A stretch of DNA of 64,000 bases from assembly GCF_963576615.1 (NCBI RefSeq), contig NC_088711.1, positions 14,245,869 through 14,309,868 on the forward strand. Direction: 5' to 3'. Below are positions 59,601 to 64,000 of this stretch, piece after piece. Origin of the DNA: Watersipora subatra (Eukaryota; Bryozoa; Gymnolaemata; Cheilostomatida; Watersiporidae). The first letter of the stretch is position 1, and each line of letters starts with the position of its first letter. The position numbers and the translations under genes are program-made. The notes below the pieces were generated by a model. That model worked only from the letters and a program-made list of their open reading frames with translations, did not search any database and was not told where the DNA came from.

Positions 59601-62600
59601 GCTTCTCTACGCAAGAAGCAGCAAGACGCCGTCAATGAGCTTTCTGATCAGATGGACTCCATAACCAAGGCCAAACAAAAGTATGTTTACTTCAGATGCA
59701 TTACTTTTCACTTCTATAATTATTAGCAATGGTTTCAGAGGCTGCCTTTGCTGCATTTGTGAGGAACAACTGATCTCTCTCTTTCAGGGTAGACAAAGAG
59801 AGAAATCAACTTCGATCAGAATTAGATGACCTTAGTAGCCAATTGGAGACCATGGCTCGTGGCAAGGTACATTTTTTGGTGTTTTGTCCGATATTTATGT
59901 CATTCATTTTATATTTAGGGTCGAGAAGGAAAAGTCAAGCCTTCGTAATGAGTACGAAGAACTGGCTGCACAACTGGAGCAGTCGGAGCGAGCTAGGGTA
60001 ACTGCGTGTGCTGAGATTTTCTAGAGTTTAATTTTCTTAGACTTTTCAGCTATGTTTTTATAATTCTGAAACGTTTAAGATGTTTTGTCTTCATTGAGTA
60101 TTCAACAGTGTAAAGCTTGCATTTCACACAGTCTAAATTGCAGTTTGTTTTATTTAGATCTGGTGTGCCTGACATGCTTGTAAAGGTTTGTTGCCATACG
60201 AGGATTCCTATTTTGTAGTCAAATGCTGAGAAACTTGCCAAATCTCTCGAGTCGCAGCTCTCAGAGCTCCAATCTAAGCTCGATGAAAGTGGTCGCCAGT
60301 TGGTTGACCTGAACAGCAGCAAGAGCCGAATGAGCCAAGAGAACCAGGATCTTGCCAGGCAGTTGGAAGAAGCTGAGCACTCGGTCGGCGCCCTCACCAA
60401 GCTCAAGTCTAAATTGCAGGCTGAGCTGGAAGAGGCGAAGCGTAGCCTCGAGGATGAGACCCGTATGAGATCTAAGCTCGCCACTGAGGTACGCAACCTG
60501 CAGGCTGACAACGACACTCTAAGGGACCAGGTCGAAGAAGAGAGTGAAGGAAAGGCTGAGGTGCAGAGGCAAATGGCCAAGGTTCAAGGAGAGCTTGCTT
60601 CCCTGCGCGCCAAGATTAACAGCGGAGAGTTTGGCGGCGGTGAAGCAAGTGAGGACCTCAAGAGAAAGATGAATGCTCGAATTGCAGACATGGAGGCTCA
60701 GCTTGAACAAGCCAATGCCAAGTGCAGCAGTTTGGAGAAGGTCAAAAACAGGCTGACCATCGAAATTGAGGATCTCGTTGTTGAGGTGGAGCGCGCGAGC
60801 TCTGCTGCCGCAACTTTAGAAAAGAGAGAGAAACAGTTTGACCGAAGTCTCTCGGAATGGCAATCGAAATACCGCGATGTTCAGGCTGAGCTTGAGGCGT
60901 CGCAACGCGAGGCCAGAGGATATTCTACCGAAGTCTTCAGGTGCAAATCACAGATTGAAGAAGTCAGTGATGTTGTTGAGTCTTTGCGACGTGAAAACAA
61001 GAACTTGAATGAAGAGATCCATGACTTAACTGACCAACTGAGCGAGGGAGGACGAAGCACACATGAGCTTGATAAGGCCAGACGTCGACTTGAGAAGGAG
61101 AAGGAAGAATTACAGTCAGCCCTGGAAGAGGCGGAATCTGCTCTTGAACAAGAAGAGGCCAAGGTCATGCGATTCCAACTTGAATTGAGTTCTGTAAGGT
61201 CTGAGATTGAGAAGAGAATCTCGGAAAAAGAAGAAGAATTTGACAACACACGGCGAAACCATGCACGCACCCTCGAGTCCATGCAGGTTACCTTAGATGC
61301 TGAATCTAAGGGAAGATCTGAAACTCTGAGACTAAAAAAGAAGTTGGAGCAAGACATCAATGAGCTTGAAGTTGCTTTGGATGTAGCCAACAGAGGGCGT
61401 GCAGATGCCGAAAAGTCATGCAAGAAATACCAATATGACTTCAAGGACCTCCAGACCTCACTGGAAGATGAGATCCGACAGAGGGATGAACTCCGTGAAC
61501 AACACGCTCTGTCAGAACGCCGATGCACCATGTTTAATGGAGAGATTGAGGAAATGAGAACTTTGCTAGAACAAGCTGAGAGAGGACGCAAGTCTGCTGA
61601 AAGCGAGCTTTTGGAAGCTGCTGATCGCGTCAACGAACTATCAGCTTCCAACGCTCACTCCAACGCGCAAAAACGTAAATTGGAAGGCGATCTGGCTTCT
61701 CTCAACTCTGACCTTGAAGACGCCAGCAATGAGTTGCGCGCTGCTGAGGATAGAGCAAAGAAGGCTGCACAAGATGCCGCCAGACTCGCTGAAGAACTGC
61801 GATCTGAGCAAGATCACAGCATGCACTTGGAGAAGATGCGCAAACAGCTCGATATGCAACAGAAGGAGCTCCAAGCTCGTCTTGATGACGCAGAGGCAAA
61901 TGCCATGAGAGGTGGCAAACGCGCCTTGGCCAAACTAGAAGAGAGAGTGAGATACCTTGAAGCTGAGCTTGACACTGAGCAGAGACGACACCAGGAGGAG
62001 ATCAAGGCTTCTCGTAAGACCGAGAGACGTCTCAAGGAACTGCAGATGGCTGCTGACGAGGACAAGAAGAGCCAAGAAAGGTTGACTGAGCTTATCGACA
62101 AGTTGCAGAAGAAAATCCAGGTCTACAAGAGACAAGTCGAGGAGGCAGTAAGTTGCTACATTGATCATTTTTACCAACTTGTTATCATGTAGCTTGGCTT
62201 GTTTAAAAAGTTAGAAGTATTCTCAAATAATAAAAAAATTTTGCTCGCAGGAAGAGATCGCTGCTGTCAACCTCGCCAAGTACCGAAAGGTGCAGCACGA
62301 ACTCGAGGAAGCTGAGGGTCGCGCCGATGAAGCTGAAAACAGCGTTGCCAAGATGAGAAGCAAAAGCAGGAGCAGCATCAGCCAATCTCGCAGTACCATG
62401 GGTGGAGCCGGAGGAGTAAGTAGACAACTCATATTGAATAACATTAAACTAGGCACTCGCAACTTCCACTTTTGAATCAATTTCATGTCATTTTCAAATT
62501 GAAGTAGTATATTTATTTGGAGCCAAAATGTAACTTTGTAATTCTCTTTTGCTAGAGCACTATTACTGTCAAAACAACTCGCAGAGTTGTCAGCTCAAGC

Positions 62601-63329
62601 TCATCTGAGCAGATCTAAAACTCAACGTGTAAGTTCATCACAATCTTGGCCCTGGATTTCTCGTAGACCTCTGTGGGTTACATGTGACTGTCAACTCCGC
62701 TCTTATGTACATAAGCTTTGCTCCCCTCACCTAAGTCCTGTGCCATCCGAATCCAGAGCTTAAGCTGTGCGCTGCCTATTCCAAATACATCAAATTTGGC
62801 TGATAAGGATCACATAGAGCAATAACATTTGACTTTTTTTACAGTTTTGATTATCTCTGAGTAACATGGTATGTCATAAGTTTGAAAAATAACATTTTTG
62901 CATGTTCCTGCTTATAGAGCATTTTCATACAAAAATATAACAGTTAGTTACTAACCAGAGCCATCAACATCAACCCTTCAATATTGTGCTACCTAGTAAT
63001 ATTAGTCTATTGATTTCAGTTTTTGGCAGCGGCTTTGTAAACCCTTTGGACTGGCTTGTACAGGGATCATGATAGCACGATCAGTTAGTAGTCGCTTTAT
63101 GTGCATGCTGGCTCCTTCCAAAGGCTTTTCTTGCCACACTCAATGCTCTTAAAAATGTACTCCTTTGTAAGTTTTTGATATTTGCCTTGTGTTATAGCGG
63201 CCTTATCTAAAAACCTTTTTCTCAATTCTACAGCTTGCTGGTGGTTACTCAAGTTTCTCAAGATACAGCAACTCACGAAACACTTCACAATCCGAAATAG
63301 TCGAGGAAGGTGACCTGCAGCACGAGTAG
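50653..63329 (+). CDS. MHC: Muscle (striated-type) myosin heavy chain, alternatively spliced
   Basis: Thick-filament motor protein. Coding exons: 50653-50850, 51033-51176, 52990-53174, 53580-53781, 54522-54938, 55026-55283, 55584-55754, 55862-57364, 57958-58194, 59267-59410, 59514-59680, then 59788-59866 or 59919-59997, 60219-62147, 62251-62415, then 62556-62618 or 63234-63329. Every join keeps phase. The product is 1953 aa with the first tail or 1964 aa with the second. Visible parts are the P-loop GESGAGKT (177-184), switch I NNNSSRF, switch II DIAGFE, and a lysine/glycine loop 2 near residue 625. The SH2/SH1 helices ([18 protein letters not shown]), the converter, two light-chain IQ helices with WQWW, and a long coiled-coil rod follow. 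Scallop striated myosin is about 1940 aa. A single 1.5-kb exon covers loop 2, the converter, the neck and early S2, and a 1.9-kb exon covers most of the light-meromyosin rod. This is fewer introns than in scallop. The exon 54522-54938 donor (AAG|GTTCGA) is weak. Confidence 0.96.
58811..62618 (+). CDS. Catchin/myorod: alternative N-terminal exon joined to the myosin rod
   Basis: Exon 58811-59152 sits in a myosin intron and encodes 114 residues unrelated to myosin. It starts [20 protein letters not shown], and an in-frame TAG lies 9 codons before the ATG. It ends RNLLE at a donor (GAA|GTAATT) in phase 0, which fits the next myosin exon starting ARIEELEEE. Joined to the shared exons from 59267 on, it gives about 962 aa (973 with the second tail), close to molluscan catchin/myorod at 110-120 kDa. 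That protein is a catch-muscle thick-filament component made from the myosin gene: a unique head followed by the C-terminal rod. The head is serine/tyrosine-rich and has a basophilic-kinase-like site (RSRKSSDS), consistent with the phosphorylatable head known for the family. It must use its own promoter within 58195-58810. I see no TATA box there. Confidence 0.85.
59788..59866 (+). CDS. Alternative S2-hinge exon, version a
   Basis: 79-nt exon, phase 2 to phase 0, encoding [20 protein letters not shown] plus TMARGK (residues about 1210-1235 of the myosin). It aligns residue for residue with version b 52 bp downstream. Donor AAG|GTACAT, acceptor TTTCAG. Confidence 0.88.
59919..59997 (+). CDS. 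Alternative S2-hinge exon, version b
   Basis: 79-nt exon with the same phases as version a, encoding [20 protein letters not shown] plus QSERAR. Only 52 bp separate it from version a, too short to be spliced efficiently. Using both would also break the frame, so the two must be mutually exclusive. Drosophila Mhc has a comparable 26-residue alternative exon pair (15a/15b) at the S2 hinge. Confidence 0.88.
62556..62618 (+). CDS. Alternative C-terminal tail exon a
   Basis: Acceptor TTTTGCTAG, phase 0, encoding [20 protein letters not shown] and stop. This is a serine-rich non-helical tailpiece typical of muscle myosin. A strong donor (CGT|GTAAGT) follows the stop by 10 bp, so the exon can be spliced onward or skipped. 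Confidence 0.85.
   Translation, partial: STITVKTTRRVVSSSSSEQI
63234..63329 (+). CDS. Alternative C-terminal tail exon b
   Basis: Acceptor TTCTACAG, phase 0, encoding 31 residues starting [20 protein letters not shown] and ending EGDLQHE before TAG. It is used when exon a is skipped. When exon a is included, this would lie in the 3' UTR. No canonical AATAAA follows in the expected range; variants such as AATATA near 63,560 exist. Confidence 0.75.
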   Translation, partial: LAGGYSSFSRYSNSRNTSQSEIVEEGDLQHE

Positions 63330-63832
63330 ACATATTTGAATATTTATTTTTGACTGGGTTGAAAGACAGCTGTAATGTAACAAGAGGCATGTGGGAGGCC
63401 CGACCCACTGCACCTTTTCTTGCTATCTCTCACCTGGTATTACTACTCTTTCATCATGGACTCTAGATGAATCTTTGCTATCACTTAGGATGTATGTAGT
63501 TGTGTGCTTGTATTAACCACCTGTAACCATTTTCAATTATTTGGAAATTGTATTTTAGAAATATATATTACTATGAACTTTAAAATGACTTGTGTTGCAC
63601 AATATGAGAATAAGGTATAATCTTTGTCGAGTTAAGGGGAAGGTGATTGGAGAGTGTATAGGGTTATGTGCCATTAGGGCAAATTGCTAAAACAAATGTA
63701 AACCTTGACAGCAGTAAATATCATCATTGCACAAAAACATCGTATGCTTGGATAGAAATGGAATCAATAGAGAGAGAGAGCCGAAGACTTGTCTCCAAAT
63801 AATGTTGATGCTGTCAGCAACAAGACAGCTGG

Positions 63833-64000
63833 TTACTCTAGCGGTGAAACGGGTTGCTCTGGTGGGGTACCAAACTCAATTAGGTCCTGATGCAATGTCT
63901 CTTCTGGTGGAGCTTCTGCAACATTTGCAGAGCCCGAGGCTTCAGGAGGCGCTATGTCTATGAGCAGTCCTTCAGGCACAATCTGCTGGGCAGGTGCATT
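63833..64000 (-). CDS. C-terminal end of an unidentified gene (partial)
   Basis: A minus-strand frame enters from the window edge and runs 55 codons to TAA (63835-63833). It encodes an acidic, proline-rich, disordered-looking tail with LLIDIAPPE, HQDLIEFGTPP and final VSPLE. The LLIDI and LIEFG patterns resemble clathrin-box-type or adaptor-binding peptides in endocytic and sorting proteins, but the family is not identifiable from this piece. The opposite strand also has an open frame here, which I take as a shadow. The gene would converge with the myosin gene; a minus-strand AATAAA lies near 63,345. Confidence 0.5.
   Translation of the reverse strand, partial: NAPAQQIVPEGLLIDIAPPEASGSANVAEAPPEETLHQDLIEFGTPPEQPVSPLE

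Noticed and set aside
60881-61651. Long serine-rich open frame antisense to the myosin rod
   Set aside because: A shadow of the biased Glu/Lys/Gln codons of the coiled-coil rod read on the other strand.
63727-63963. Plus-strand open frame near the right edge
   Set aside because: It overlaps a minus-strand frame with better coding character and an edge-to-stop run. No myosin-related or other family resemblance.

Overview
This is a stretch of AT-rich, repeat-rich, intron-containing animal DNA. The muscle myosin gene carries an internal catchin/myorod-type first exon. With the protostome-style alternative rod exons, this points to a lophotrochozoan and most likely a mollusc. I found no bacterial or organelle DNA and no tRNA or rRNA gene.

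Layout. (1) 1-4.8 kb: repeats, comprising a decayed Helitron/Pif1-type helicase end, a duplicated block around a GC-rich island, and a TA-flanked pogo-like element containing a fold-back repeat. (2) 4.87-8.69 kb, plus strand: a three-exon TDP2 gene (DNA 5'-end repair). It converges on (3) 8.82-10.89 kb, minus strand: a three-exon METTL9 gene (protein histidine methyltransferase). The two poly(A) signals are 1 bp apart. (4) 10.9-17.1 kb: no host gene; a MITE, a possible solo LTR, and a gag-only LTR retrotransposon with two LTRs. (5) 17.41-39.09 kb, minus strand: a complete 16-exon class C GPCR of the GABA-B subunit family (843 aa). Its introns hold SINEs, MITEs, minisatellites and hairpins. (6) 39.1-50.2 kb: no recognised gene; hairpins, a SINE, and a 14-bp minisatellite of about 1.07 kb with a 406-bp higher-order period. 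(7) 50.2-63.3 kb, plus strand: a complete striated-type myosin heavy chain gene with a CArG box, a TATA box and a non-coding first exon. It has a mutually exclusive exon pair at the S2 hinge, two alternative C-terminal tails, and an internal start exon for catchin. (8) 63.83-64.0 kb, minus strand: the last codons of an unidentified gene that runs off the window.

The myosin/catchin locus is the most interesting part. One gene can supply a full motor protein and a rod protein lacking the motor, and both share the hinge and tail choices. All exon joins were checked by hand for splice dinucleotides, reading phase and family alignment from memory. No transcript data were available.
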